Positions 8,301-17,018 of a stretch of DNA of 64,000 nt are shown piece by piece. The notes below the pieces were generated by a model that worked only from the letters and a program-made list of their open reading frames with translations, did not search any database and was not told the DNA's origin. The DNA is from Pigmentiphaga litoralis (GTDB lineage Bacteria; Pseudomonadota; Gammaproteobacteria; Burkholderiales; Burkholderiaceae_B), in NCBI RefSeq assembly GCF_014651835.1, contig NZ_BMXQ01000003.1:248001-312000 (forward strand), read 5' to 3'. Each line of letters starts with the position of its first letter. Position 1 is the stretch's first letter. The position numbers were made by a program, and so were the translations under genes.

Positions 8301-10513
8301 CAGCGTCGCGTGATACCCGCAGCCTGCCGACCAAGGTGCGGCTGGTCGATCTGTTCAGCGGGCCGGTCAAGCTCGACGCCAACGGGGAAGCGAACGTGCC
8401 GCTCGACCTGCCCGACTTCAACGGCACGTTGCGCATCATGGCCACGGCCTTCACGCAGGACCGTTACGGCAACGCGCAGGCCGACATGGTCGTGGCCGCA
8501 CCCATCGTGGCCGAGCTGTCCACGCCGCGATTCATCAGCCCGGGAGACGACGTCACCCTGGCGCTGGACGTGACCAACCTGAGCGGCGGGCCACAGAATC
8601 TGTCGATCCGGCTGGAAGGGCTGGACCCGGTACGCGTTCGCGACGGCGCGCGCACGGTCAGCCTGGCCGACAAGCAACGCACCACGCTGCGTTTTGGCGC
8701 CGAAGCCACGGGCGCCTATGGTCTGGGGCGCCTGCGTCTGGTGGTGGACGGCGCACCGGCGGCGGGGTCGACCGAACCGCTGCACATCGTGCGCGAATCG
8801 CTGCTGCAGGTGCAGCCTGCCGTGCCGGCGGAACGTGAAGTCAAGCGCGCCCGCATCGAACCGGGCGACAGTTTCCGGCTCGAGCCGACCTGGACTTCGC
8901 GCTTCTACAACGAGTCGGTGACCGTGGGCATGTCGGTCTCGAACCGGCCGCCGTTCAACATCGGCCGCCTGGTGCAGGGCCTGCTGGACTATCCCTATGG
9001 GTGCCTGGAGCAGACCGCCAGCGCCGCCTACCCGCACGTGTTCATCGACGAAGCGCAGGCCAAGGCGTATGGCCTGACGCCGCGCACGCGCGCCGAACGC
9101 GAACGCATGCTGGAAGGCGCGATTGCGCGGATCGCCGGACAGCAGAAGGCATCGGGCGGCTTTACGCTCTGGGGCGATGGCGCGCAGGAGGTCTGGCTGA
9201 GCGCTTACGTGACCGGCTTCCTGCAGGACGCGCGCAGCAACGGCTTCAACGTGCCCGACACCATGGCTCGGCGCGGCCAGGAATGGCTGCTGGCGCAACT
9301 GCAGCAGGGTGTGGCGAACATTCCGGCGCTGCCTGCCAATCTGCAGAAGGACCTGGCCGTGGGCACACGCCTGCGCGACACCGACTATGACTCGCTGCGC
9401 AACGGCCATCGCCGCTTTGCCGAACTGGCCAACGCGGCGTATGTGCTGGCCCGTGACCAGAAGGCGCCGCTATCGACCCTGCGCGTGCTGCACGACAGCT
9501 TCCGCAATCGCGCGCGGTCACCGCTGCCCTTGGTGCATCTGGCCGTGGCATTGAAGCTGATGGGCGATGAAGCGCGGTCCAAGGTGGCGCTGGACGACGC
9601 CATGGCGCGACCCTATGGCATTGACGCCGGGCGCGGGGGTGGGTATGGCGAATGGCTGGGGGACTACGGATCGCCGGTGCGAGACATGGCCATGAGTTAT
9701 GCGCTGATGGCGCAGAACAACCTGACCCACCCGCGCCGCGAAGTCATGCTGAACGACCTGGCCGGACGCCTGGCAGGGCGTCCCTACCTGTCGACGCAGG
9801 AGCAGCTGGCGCTGTTCCTGGCGGCCCGCGCAGCCGGTGGCCAGAACGACGCGCCCTGGACCGCGGTGCTGCGCAACGGCGCCCAGGACGAGACCCTGAC
9901 GTCGCGGACCAGCGAATCGCGTACGGTGGCGGGCAACCAGCTGCAGCAGGGCGTCGAGGTCATCAACCAGGGCACCGGTGTGCTGTTTGTCGAGGCCGAC
10001 ATCCAGGGCTATCCGACAGCGCCGGCCGAACCCAAGTCCAATGGCGTGCGCATCGTGCGGACCTGGTACGAGTCCGATGGCAAAGCGTGGACGGGCCGCA
10101 GCCTGAAGACCGGCGATACCCTGATCGTCAAGCTGGATGCCACGGCGGACCGGCGCATTGAAGACGGTCTGATCGTCGATCGCGTGCCGGCCGGCTTCGA
10201 GGTCGAAAACCTGAACCTGACGCAGGGCGCCGGGCTGGAGAACTGGTCGATCGGCGGCAAGGACGTTGCCGAAGCCTTGAACGATCCGGCCATCAAGCAC
10301 CGTGAATACCGCGATGACCGCTACGTGGCCGCCGTGCGTATCCAGGGCACCGTCACGGTGTTCTACAAGGTTCGTGTGGTGACGCCCGGACGCTTCGTGG
10401 TGCCGGCGCCGGTGGTCGAGGACATGTACCGGCCGGATGTGCGCGGGGTGGGCACGCAGAGCGCCGGCCTGGTGATCCAGGACCCGCGCGCCGCGGCGGG
10501 CGGCGCGCGCTAA
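5342..10513 (+). CDS. Bacterial alpha-2-macroglobulin (thioester-containing, YfhM type)
   Basis: A very large periplasmic protease trap of 1723 residues, thought to protect the cell wall from host or competitor proteases. The thioester motif CLEQ is intact at 1221-1224 (YPYGCLEQTASAA), so it is of the self-cross-linking kind. A hydrophobic segment at about 8-27 would anchor or export it. It has no convincing lipobox, unlike the E. coli protein, so it is probably anchored by an uncleaved helix. Macroglobulin beta domains fill the first 1100 residues, followed by the thioester domain and the receptor-like C-terminal domain. It is followed after 16 bases by pbpC, the known pairing of this family: the trap guards against breaches that PBP1C repairs. 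Confidence 0.96.
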   Translation: MGWKAGRTAAVAVVCGVVVAAAGAAWWWNGSRSGDDGGTATVVEGGASSDTFVALDCKARLFDESPALAVTFSQPVDQRQRFDNYLQVSDLGAFNAADADTAAVSGKPVATDEVAAGNVAKGSWVVGDNPRVVYFPAIQPQRKYKIGISSGLKNASGQTLDSLSTCEVASEAMPPSFYFASKGVVLPAGQNGGLPVVTVNTPEVDVQFLRVDAANLPTFYESALGVRGPAKVAEADANADVDAGSEYDNDYGGNTGLKGTVSLWDLDRLKSMSRSVYQGRFLADATPNRRHVTFLPVETIKELKEPGIYVAVMTQPGRFRDEYQVTYFYVTDVGLHARRYPNQLDAFATSLKSGKAVGDVEFELLDGQAKSLGKAKADGQGHAVFTGDVDAARVLLGRRGNEMSVVALQEPALDLSEFDVGGYPSRNNKLFVYAGRDLYRPGERFDVSVLARNPDGAPVAAMPLTATLKRPDGRVMQTAVWRPQSNLPGYVQQPIVLPADAQTGSWLLEVRLDPAARSADASWKFQVEEFLPERMKLDLQSRQQILSPGEQLKVQVRGDYLYGSPAAGNRVLGVVSVQRDRQALPTQLPGFIFGDFADDSRKQRKDLEETELDEHGAVTLTVPLDVDGTHSPMKVKTSVSLLESGGRPVVRSIDRTVWPAKALIAVRPMFDRDVAREGALAEFEAVRVDAAGKFVPLDSAQLRLYREERQYYWRFDDQRGWNSGFTENEDLIDSRTIALRDRIKLGLPVKYGRYRLEISDPDTGETMRYRFYAGWGAQDAEDMGNRPDRVQLKLDKAPVREGDDVTLTITPPHDGEALIAVEGDKVLWSERTSVKASGSTITIPVGKDWKRHDLYVSVAVFRPGSEGDRVTPARALGLIHLPLARDDRKLSVALTAPPKVLPEKRTTVKVKVGNLDKRASEAADQSAYVTVSAVDLGILNITRYTSPDPFDFFFGKHRYAPELLDLYGKLIEKMDGTQGKLKWGGDAASRDTRSLPTKVRLVDLFSGPVKLDANGEANVPLDLPDFNGTLRIMATAFTQDRYGNAQADMVVAAPIVAELSTPRFISPGDDVTLALDVTNLSGGPQNLSIRLEGLDPVRVRDGARTVSLADKQRTTLRFGAEATGAYGLGRLRLVVDGAPAAGSTEPLHIVRESLLQVQPAVPAEREVKRARIEPGDSFRLEPTWTSRFYNESVTVGMSVSNRPPFNIGRLVQGLLDYPYGCLEQTASAAYPHVFIDEAQAKAYGLTPRTRAERERMLEGAIARIAGQQKASGGFTLWGDGAQEVWLSAYVTGFLQDARSNGFNVPDTMARRGQEWLLAQLQQGVANIPALPANLQKDLAVGTRLRDTDYDSLRNGHRRFAELANAAYVLARDQKAPLSTLRVLHDSFRNRARSPLPLVHLAVALKLMGDEARSKVALDDAMARPYGIDAGRGGGYGEWLGDYGSPVRDMAMSYALMAQNNLTHPRREVMLNDLAGRLAGRPYLSTQEQLALFLAARAAGGQNDAPWTAVLRNGAQDETLTSRTSESRTVAGNQLQQGVEVINQGTGVLFVEADIQGYPTAPAEPKSNGVRIVRTWYESDGKAWTGRSLKTGDTLIVKLDATADRRIEDGLIVDRVPAGFEVENLNLTQGAGLENWSIGGKDVAEALNDPAIKHREYRDDRYVAAVRIQGTVTVFYKVRVVTPGRFVVPAPVVEDMYRPDVRGVGTQSAGLVIQDPRAAAGGAR

Positions 10514-10529
10514 GGCGCCGGGGAAGGCC

Positions 10530-13001
10530 ATGCGCCGCCCGACCCGCGTCGTCCTGGCCATGGGCCTGGCATCCGTCATCGGCTTGCTGGGACTGGACCT
10601 GGCCTTCCCGCTGCCGCGCGCCGCGCTCGCGCGGCCTGACGGGGGGCTGGTCGTCACGGCCGAAGACGGCACCCCGCTGCGCACCTATCCCAGCGCGGAC
10701 GGCGTGTGGCGCTATCCGGTGGCGGCTGACCAGGTATCGCCGCTGTATTACGACGCCTTGCTCACCTTTGAAGACCGCTGGTTCTATTGGCACCCGGGCG
10801 TCAACCCGGTAGCCATGGCGCGTGCGGCCTGGCAGTGGGCACGCAGCGGACGGGTCGTGTCGGGCGGGTCGACGTTGACGATGCAGGTGGCCCGCATGGT
10901 CGATCCGCGCCTGCATTATGGCGACCGCAGCCTGCGCGGCAAGCTGCGGCAGGTGCTGCGCGCGCTGCAGCTGGAATGGCATTTGTCCAAGGCGCAGATC
11001 CTGGCGCTGTACCTGAACCACGCGCCCATGGGCGGGATCGTCGAAGGCGTCGAAATGGCGAGCCGCGCGTACCTGGGCAAGCCGTCTTCGCAACTGAGCC
11101 ATGCCGAAGCCGCGCTGCTGACGGCGCTGCCCCAGGCGCCTTCCCGCCTGCGCCCCGACCGCGCGCCCGCTGCCGCTCAGGCCGCGCGCGACAAGGTGCT
11201 GGATCGCCTGCGGGATCTGCATACCTGGGACGCCGCCACGGTGGCTGACGCGCGCATCGAACAGGTGATCGTGCAGCCGCTGCGTGCACGTTGGCTGGCG
11301 CCGCTGGCGGCGGAGCGGCTGCGGCAAAACACACGGGCCGTGGTTCGGGAGTCCGCGCGAGCCGCCGTGACCCGTACGTCGGCGCAAGCCGTGACACGTG
11401 CGTCAGCGCAGGCCGCCGACGCGGCGCCTGGCTTGCCGCGCCCGGCCGCGTCGTTGCCCGGAACAGCCCGCACCGTCGTCCGCTCCACCCTCGACATCGA
11501 ACTGCAATCCGCCGTCGAAACCATGCTGCTGGACCGCGTCGACGCCTTGCCGCCCAAGGTATCGATGGCCGTGCTGGTCATGGACAACGACACTCTGGCC
11601 ACCAAGGTCTACGCCGGATCGGCCGATTTTTCAGACCGCCGCCGCGCAGCCCACGTGGACATGGTGCGTGGGGTGCGCTCGCCGGGGTCCACGCTCAAGC
11701 CCTTTCTGTATGCGATGGCATTGGACGACGGGCTGATCCATTCCGAAAGCCTGCTGGTGGACGCGCCGCAGTCCTTTGGCGGCTATCGGCCCGGCAATTT
11801 CCAGGCGGCGTTTTCCGGTCCTGTAAGTGTGTCGGACGCCCTTCAACGATCCCTGAACGTCCCCGCCGTCGACTTGCTGGATCGGGTCGGCCCGGCGCGG
11901 TTCGCGTCCAATCTGCGCGCAGCCGGGCTGCGGCTGCGCATGGGGACGGGGGTCGCGCCCAACCTGAGCCTGATCCTGGGCGGCGGGGGCACGACGCTGG
12001 AAGAACTGGTCGCTGCCTACCGCGCGCTGGCACGCGGCGGGATGGCCGGCCAGCCCCGCCTGGAGCCCGACGCGCCCCGTGTCGAGGCGCGCATCATGAG
12101 CCCCGGGGCGGCATTCATCGTGCGCGAGATCCTGGAAAACGGAGGCCACCCGGACCGCCCGTTCTACGACGGTCCGCGCGGGCTGGCCTGGAAGACCGGC
12201 ACCAGTTTCGGCTTTCGGGACGCGTGGGCGGTGGGGGTCACCGACGGCTTCACGATCGGAGTGTGGGTGGGCCGGCCCGACGGCACGCCCAATCCCGGCT
12301 TTTTCGGCGCCAACGTGGCCGCGCCGCTGCTGCAGGATATCGTCGCAGCCTTGCCCGCGCCGCCCCCTGCGCCCCGCAGGCCGCCGGCCGAGGTGTCGCA
12401 GGTATCGATCTGCTGGCCCCTTGGCCTCGCGGCATCGGTCACGCCGCCCGCGCAGTGCCAGATCCGCCGCCAGGCCTGGGCGCTGGATGGCGCCGTGCCG
12501 CCCACCTTGCCGGACCGGGTGGCGCCGGCCGGCCCGATCGAGACCCTGTGGGTGTCGCCCGTGACCGGTCACCGCACCCGGCCCAACTGCAGCGTGCCAG
12601 GCGAACCGATGCAGGTGGCGCGGTGGCCGACCTATCTGCAGCCCTGGCTGGAATCTGGCCTGCTGGCCGCCTATGCCCCGCCACCGTGGGATCCGGCCTG
12701 CCGCGCGGCGGACGCCCGGTCGGGCCTGCGGATCGAGGGCGTGGACACTGGCGCGCAGCTGCTGCCGGTGCCCGGCGGCCGTGACATCACCGTAGGGGTG
12801 CGGGCACTGGGCGGCAGCGGCACGGTGTGGTGGCTGCTGGATGGCCAGCCCCAGCAGCAGTCGCCCGGAACCGCCGGCGTCACCTTCAAACTCAGGGAAA
12901 ACGGCAAGCACGCCGTGACCGCCATGGACGAAGCGGGGCGCTACGATAGCGTGTCCTTCACGGTGCGCGGACTGCCGGGGACCGCGGCCTCCAGCAAATA
13001 G
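10530..13001 (+). CDS. pbpC: Penicillin-binding protein 1C (bifunctional glycosyltransferase/transpeptidase)
   Basis: Class A peptidoglycan synthase of 823 residues, anchored by an N-terminal helix (about 8-27). The glycosyltransferase domain carries the catalytic glutamate E81 in FEDRWFYWHPGVNP and the second motif GGSTLTMQ. The transpeptidase domain has the serine-lysine motif STLK at 387-390, S441-L-N443 and K555-T-G. A C-terminal PBP1C-specific beta domain (about 700-823) is present. A stretch of about 50 residues rich in A, R and T (about 270-320: TRAVVRESARAAVTRTSAQ and onward) joins the two catalytic domains and looks like a flexible linker with internal repeats. It is translated just after the alpha-2-macroglobulin gene, most likely from the same transcript. 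Confidence 0.97.
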   Translation: MRRPTRVVLAMGLASVIGLLGLDLAFPLPRAALARPDGGLVVTAEDGTPLRTYPSADGVWRYPVAADQVSPLYYDALLTFEDRWFYWHPGVNPVAMARAAWQWARSGRVVSGGSTLTMQVARMVDPRLHYGDRSLRGKLRQVLRALQLEWHLSKAQILALYLNHAPMGGIVEGVEMASRAYLGKPSSQLSHAEAALLTALPQAPSRLRPDRAPAAAQAARDKVLDRLRDLHTWDAATVADARIEQVIVQPLRARWLAPLAAERLRQNTRAVVRESARAAVTRTSAQAVTRASAQAADAAPGLPRPAASLPGTARTVVRSTLDIELQSAVETMLLDRVDALPPKVSMAVLVMDNDTLATKVYAGSADFSDRRRAAHVDMVRGVRSPGSTLKPFLYAMALDDGLIHSESLLVDAPQSFGGYRPGNFQAAFSGPVSVSDALQRSLNVPAVDLLDRVGPARFASNLRAAGLRLRMGTGVAPNLSLILGGGGTTLEELVAAYRALARGGMAGQPRLEPDAPRVEARIMSPGAAFIVREILENGGHPDRPFYDGPRGLAWKTGTSFGFRDAWAVGVTDGFTIGVWVGRPDGTPNPGFFGANVAAPLLQDIVAALPAPPPAPRRPPAEVSQVSICWPLGLAASVTPPAQCQIRRQAWALDGAVPPTLPDRVAPAGPIETLWVSPVTGHRTRPNCSVPGEPMQVARWPTYLQPWLESGLLAAYAPPPWDPACRAADARSGLRIEGVDTGAQLLPVPGGRDITVGVRALGGSGTVWWLLDGQPQQQSPGTAGVTFKLRENGKHAVTAMDEAGRYDSVSFTVRGLPGTAASSK

Positions 13002-13049
13002 CCGAGCGCGTTCGGGCTTGCGCTGACTTGTGGCGCTGCCAGATAAGCA

Positions 13050-13174
13050 GGATAATGTTTATTATCCGAACAAAAGTTCGTGTAAAGAACATTTGCGGAC
13101 TGATAGGGCTTACCTTTCGAACTTTCTGCGGACCCTGAACCGTCCGCGTATCGAACATTTCTATTCGGTCCGCA
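13050..13174. promoter_or_regulatory. Operator-like cluster of inverted repeats upstream of the 3-oxoadipate genes
   Basis: The 240-base gap before the CoA-transferase genes is AT-richer than its surroundings and packed with symmetry. GGATAAT-GTTT-ATTATCC (13050-13067) is directly followed by CGAAC-AAAA-GTTCG (13067-13080). Further on, TGCGGAC occurs twice in direct orientation (13094-13100 and 13127-13133) and once inverted (GTCCGCA, 13168-13174), with TGCGGACC/GGTCCGCA forming an 8-base inverted repeat over a 32-base spacer. Such dyads are what IclR- or LysR-type regulators of aromatic catabolism bind. Which regulator acts here is unknown; none is encoded next to it. Confidence 0.5.
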
Positions 13175-13241
13175 TCGACTTCTGACGCAACCAGGCGCGT
13201 CCGCCAGGCCTTTCCGGTCCCGGCGCCGCGCGGAGACATTC

Positions 13242-13931
13242 ATGATCAACAAAATCGTTGCTTCGGTCGCCGAAGCCTTGGCAGACGTCAAAGACGGCTC
13301 CACCATCCTGATCGGCGGCTTCGGCACGGCTGGCCTGCCCAACGCCCTCATCGACGGGCTGATCGAGCAGGGCGCCAAAGACCTCGTCGTGGTGAACAAC
13401 AACGCCGGCAATGGCTATACCGGCCTGGCCGCCCTGCTCAAGACCGAACGCGTCCGCAAGGTCATCTGCTCTTTCCCGCGCCAGTCCGACTCGTGGGTGT
13501 TCGACGAGCTGTACCGCGCCGGCAAGCTGGAACTGGAACTGGTGCCCCAGGGCAACCTGGCCGAGCGCATCCGCGCGGCCGGCGCCGGCATTGGCGGCTT
13601 CTTCAGCCCCACGGGCGCCGGCACGCTGCTGGCCGAGGGGAAGGAAACGCGCGTCATCAACGGCCGTGAATACGTGCTGGAAAGCCCGATCTTTGGCGAT
13701 GTCGCGCTGATCTCGGCCGACCGCGGCGACCGCTGGGGCAACCTGACCTATAACAAGACGGCGCGCAACTTCGGCCCGATCATGGCAACGGCGTCCAAGC
13801 TGGCCATCGCGCAGGTGCGCCAGGTCGTCGAACTGGGCGAGCTCGATCCCGAAGCCGTGGTCACGCCCGGCATCTTCGTCAAGCGTGTGGTGCAGGTTGC
13901 CGCGCAAGCCCCCCAACCCGTCGCCGCATAA
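13242..13931 (+). CDS. pcaI: 3-oxoadipate CoA-transferase, subunit A
   Basis: Alpha subunit of the CoA-transferase that moves CoA from succinyl-CoA to 3-oxoadipate. It has 229 residues, typical of the subunit. The family's glycine-rich CoA-binding loop is visible near the start (ILIGGFGTAGLPNALI, about 21-36), as is GAGIGGFFSPTGAGT near 115-130. The ATG is preceded by CGGAGAC. Subunit B begins 10 bases after its stop, and maleylacetate reductase and a thiolase follow, so the substrate is most likely 3-oxoadipate rather than acetoacetate or other 3-oxoacids. That assignment is inferred from the neighbours. Confidence 0.93.
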   Translation: MINKIVASVAEALADVKDGSTILIGGFGTAGLPNALIDGLIEQGAKDLVVVNNNAGNGYTGLAALLKTERVRKVICSFPRQSDSWVFDELYRAGKLELELVPQGNLAERIRAAGAGIGGFFSPTGAGTLLAEGKETRVINGREYVLESPIFGDVALISADRGDRWGNLTYNKTARNFGPIMATASKLAIAQVRQVVELGELDPEAVVTPGIFVKRVVQVAAQAPQPVAA

Positions 13932-13941
13932 GGTAGCCGCC

Positions 13942-14580
13942 ATGAACAAATTGAATCGAGACCAGATCGCCGCGCGTGTCGCCCGCGACATCCCCGAAGG
14001 CGCGTACGTGAACCTGGGCATCGGCCTGCCCACCCTGGTCGCCAACCACCTGCCGGCCGACCGCGAAGTGCTGCTGCACACCGAAAACGGCCTGCTCGGC
14101 ATGGGCCCCGCGCCCGCCAAGGGCGAAGAAGACTGGGACCTGATCAACGCCGGCAAGCAGCCCGTCACGACGCTGCCCGGCGCGGCCTTCTTCCACCACG
14201 CCGACTCGTTCGGCATGATGCGCGGTGGCCATCTGGATATCTGCGTCCTGGGCGCTTTCCAGGTGTCGGTCAAGGGTGACCTGGCGAACTGGCACACCGG
14301 CGCGCCCGACGCGATTCCCGCCGTGGGCGGCGCCATGGACCTGGCGATCGGCGCCAAGGACGTCTTCGTGATGATGGACCTGCTGACCAAGACCGGCGAA
14401 AGCAAACTGGTTGCCGCCTGCACTTATCCGTTGACCGGCGTCGCCTGCGTGAGCCGGGTGTACTCCGACATGGCGGTGTTCGACATCACCTCCGATGGCG
14501 TGCGCGTGATCGATCGGGTGGACGGCCTGTCGTTCGACGAACTGCAGCGCCTGTGCAACGTGCCGCTCCTGAAGGACTGA
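13942..14580 (+). CDS. pcaJ: 3-oxoadipate CoA-transferase, subunit B
   Basis: Beta subunit, 212 residues, carrying the catalytic glutamate that forms the enzyme-CoA thioester: E48 in LLHTENGLLGMG. The NLGIGLPTLVANHLP stretch (about 24-38) is also characteristic. The ATG just after the gap from subunit A was chosen; the open frame runs further upstream only as overlap with pcaI. Maleylacetate reductase begins two bases after its stop, so translation is probably coupled along the operon. Confidence 0.94.
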   Translation: MNKLNRDQIAARVARDIPEGAYVNLGIGLPTLVANHLPADREVLLHTENGLLGMGPAPAKGEEDWDLINAGKQPVTTLPGAAFFHHADSFGMMRGGHLDICVLGAFQVSVKGDLANWHTGAPDAIPAVGGAMDLAIGAKDVFVMMDLLTKTGESKLVAACTYPLTGVACVSRVYSDMAVFDITSDGVRVIDRVDGLSFDELQRLCNVPLLKD

Positions 14581-14582
14581 TC

Positions 14583-15647
14583 GTGGACGCCTTCGTCTAC
14601 ACCGGCATTGCGTCCCGCGTCGTGTTTGGCGCGGGGTCCCTGCAGCACCTCGAACGCGAGATCGAGCTGCTGGGCGCTCGCCGGGCGCTGGTCCTGTGCA
14701 CCCCGGGCCAGCGCGAGCAGGCGGAGCGCGTTGCCGCGATCATCGGCGATCGCGCGGCAGGCATCTTCGACCAGGCCGTCATGCATGTGCCGATCGAATC
14801 GGCACGTGAAGCACGCGCCGAAGCGCAGCGGCTGGGCGCAGATTGCGCGATTGCCATCGGCGGCGGGTCCACCACGGGCCTGGGCAAGGCGATCGCGCTG
14901 GATTCGGGCCTGCCCATCCTGGCGATCCCGACCACCTACGCCGGGTCGGAAATGACGCCGATCTACGGCATTACCGAAGCCGGTCTGAAAAAGACAGGCA
15001 AGGACCTGCGCGTGCTGCCGCGCACCGTGATCTACGATCCGGAACTGACGATCGGCCTGCCCATCGGCCTGTCGATCACCAGCGGCCTGAACGCCATGGC
15101 GCACGCAGCCGAAGGCCTGTACGCGCAAGACACCAATCCCATCATGGGCCTGCTGGCCGAAGAAGGCCTGCGCGCCATGGCCCGTGCCTTGCCCGCGCTC
15201 AAGGCGGACCCCGCCGACATCACCGCGCGCAGCGACGCGCTGTATGGCGCGTGGCTGTGCGGCACGGTGCTGGGCAACGTCGGCATGGCCCTGCATCACA
15301 AGCTGTGCCACACGCTGGGCGGCAGTTTCAACCTGCCGCACGCCGAGGTGCACACCGTGGTGTTGCCGCATGCCATGGCCTACAACACCCGCGCCGTGCC
15401 GGACGTCATGGCGCGCATCGGCCGGGCGATCGGTTCGCCCGATGACGCGGCGGGTGGACTGTTCGACCTGGCGCAATCGCAGGGCGCTCCCGTCGCCCTG
15501 CGCGACATCGGCATGAACGAAGCCGATCTCGACCGCGCCGCCGACATTGCCGTCGGCAACCCGTATTGGAATCCCCGGCCCATCGAACGGGCCGCGCTGC
15601 GCCAGTTATTGCAGGACGCGTGGGAAGGCAAGCGGCCCAAGGGCTAA
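14583..15647 (+). CDS. Maleylacetate reductase (iron-alcohol-dehydrogenase family)
   Basis: Reduces maleylacetate to 3-oxoadipate with NAD(P)H, the step that follows ring opening of hydroxyquinol or chlorocatechols. It has 354 residues. The dinucleotide-binding loop AIGGGSTTGLGKAI lies at about 91-104. The C-terminal catalytic histidines sit in the stretch HHKLCHTLGG followed by LPHAEVHTVVLPHA. The start is GTG, two bases after the pcaJ stop with AAGGAC as ribosome site; an upstream TTG inside pcaJ is less likely. Its place between the CoA-transferase and the thiolase makes this substrate far likelier than a general alcohol. Named subtypes (MacA, TftE, GraC) cannot be told apart here. Confidence 0.92.
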   Translation: MDAFVYTGIASRVVFGAGSLQHLEREIELLGARRALVLCTPGQREQAERVAAIIGDRAAGIFDQAVMHVPIESAREARAEAQRLGADCAIAIGGGSTTGLGKAIALDSGLPILAIPTTYAGSEMTPIYGITEAGLKKTGKDLRVLPRTVIYDPELTIGLPIGLSITSGLNAMAHAAEGLYAQDTNPIMGLLAEEGLRAMARALPALKADPADITARSDALYGAWLCGTVLGNVGMALHHKLCHTLGGSFNLPHAEVHTVVLPHAMAYNTRAVPDVMARIGRAIGSPDDAAGGLFDLAQSQGAPVALRDIGMNEADLDRAADIAVGNPYWNPRPIERAALRQLLQDAWEGKRPKG

Positions 15648-15716
15648 GCTGATATGCACGCGACGATCGCCTTCCTAGTTGAAAATAGCCACTAGTCAAA
15701 ACATCAGGGACACATC

Positions 15717-16922
15717 ATGAGTTCACACGCTTTTATTTGCGATGCCATCCGTACTCCCTTCGGTCGTTACGGCGGCGCGCTGTCGTCGGTCCGCGCCGAC
15801 GACCTCGGTGCGATCCCGATCAAGGCCTTGATGGAACGCAATCCCGGCCTGGACTGGGCTGCCATCACCGATGTCATCTACGGCTGCGCGAACCAGGCAG
15901 GCGAAGACAACCGCAACGTGGCCCGCATGTCGGCGCTCCTGGCCGGCCTGCCGATTGAAGTGCCCGGATCGACCGTGAACCGCCTGTGCGGCTCGGGCCT
16001 GGATGCCCTGGGTACCGCCGCGCGCGCCATCCGCGCCGGTGAAGCCGGCCTGATGATCGCCGGTGGCGTGGAAAGCATGAGCCGCGCCCCCTTCGTGATG
16101 GGCAAAGCCGAGACCGCCTTTTCGCGCAACGCCGCGATCTATGACACGACCATCGGCTGGCGTTTCGTCAACAAGGCAATGAAAGAGATGTACGGCGTCG
16201 ACGCCATGCCGGAAACCGGAGAGAACGTCGCGACCGACTACAAGATCGAACGCGAAGCGCAGGACCGCATGGCCTTTGCAAGCCAGAGCAAGGCCGCTGC
16301 GGCGCAGCGCGCCGGCTTCTTCGATGCCGAAATCACGCCAGTGACGATCAAGCAGAAGAAGGGTGATCCGATCGTCGTGTCCAAAGACGAACATCCTCGC
16401 GAAACCAGCATGGAAGCGCTGGCCAAGCTCAAGGGCGTCGTGCGCCCGGATGGCACCGTTACCGCAGGCAATGCGTCGGGCGTGAACGACGGCGCCTGCG
16501 CCTTGCTGCTGGCGTCCGAAACCGAAGCCGCGCGCCAGAACCTGACGCCCAAGGCCCGGGTTGTCGGCATGGCCACCGCGGGCGTTCCGCCGCGCGTGAT
16601 GGGGATCGGCCCGGCGCCGGCCACGCAAAAGGTGCTGGCGCTGACCGGCCTGACGCTGGACCAGATGGACGTGATCGAACTGAACGAAGCCTTCGCCTCG
16701 CAAGGCCTGGCCGTGCTGCGCATGCTGGGTCTGGCCGATGACGACGCCCGTGTGAATCCGAACGGCGGCGCGATTGCGCTGGGTCATCCGCTTGGCGCCA
16801 GCGGCGCCCGTCTGGCGACCACCGCGGTCAACCAGCTGCACCGCACCAACGGCCGCTACGCGCTGTGCACGATGTGCATCGGCGTTGGCCAGGGTATCGC
16901 GGTCATCCTCGAACGCGTGTAA
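15717..16922 (+). CDS. pcaF: 3-oxoadipyl-CoA thiolase
   Basis: Cleaves 3-oxoadipyl-CoA with CoA to succinyl-CoA and acetyl-CoA, the last step of the pathway. 401 residues, the usual size. The nucleophilic cysteine is C91 (NRLCGSGLDAL); the catalytic histidine is in GGAIALGHPLGASGAR near 355, and the second cysteine is in CTMCIGVGQG near 387. The first residues (AFICDAIRTPFGRYGG) are those of 3-oxoadipyl-CoA rather than acetoacetyl-CoA thiolases. It follows maleylacetate reductase by 69 bases and ends at a strong terminator. The operon is thus pcaI-pcaJ-reductase-pcaF. Confidence 0.96.
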   Translation: MSSHAFICDAIRTPFGRYGGALSSVRADDLGAIPIKALMERNPGLDWAAITDVIYGCANQAGEDNRNVARMSALLAGLPIEVPGSTVNRLCGSGLDALGTAARAIRAGEAGLMIAGGVESMSRAPFVMGKAETAFSRNAAIYDTTIGWRFVNKAMKEMYGVDAMPETGENVATDYKIEREAQDRMAFASQSKAAAAQRAGFFDAEITPVTIKQKKGDPIVVSKDEHPRETSMEALAKLKGVVRPDGTVTAGNASGVNDGACALLLASETEAARQNLTPKARVVGMATAGVPPRVMGIGPAPATQKVLALTGLTLDQMDVIELNEAFASQGLAVLRMLGLADDDARVNPNGGAIALGHPLGASGARLATTAVNQLHRTNGRYALCTMCIGVGQGIAVILERV

Positions 16923-16952
16923 GAAGGGCAGGGCGAGTCGCCCTGTGCAAGC

Positions 16953-16988
16953 AATGCCCAGGTGCGGTCGACCTGGGCATTGTTTTGC
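16953..16988. terminator. Terminator between pcaF and the LysR gene
   Basis: A perfect 12-base stem (CAATGCCCAGGT with ACCTGGGCATTG) has a seven-base loop and is followed by TTTT on the plus strand. It sits between converging genes: plus-strand pcaF ends before it and the minus-strand LysR gene ends after it. Confidence 0.8.
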
Positions 16989-17018
16989 CTGCAATGTGGA
17001 GGATCGATCGAGGGTGGA

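Noticed and set aside
6389..9409. 1006-residue open frame on the minus strand opposite the alpha-2-macroglobulin gene
   Set aside because: It is the antisense shadow of a high-GC gene: rich in R, H, Q and A, with no domain and no ribosome site, while the plus-strand frame has clear motifs.
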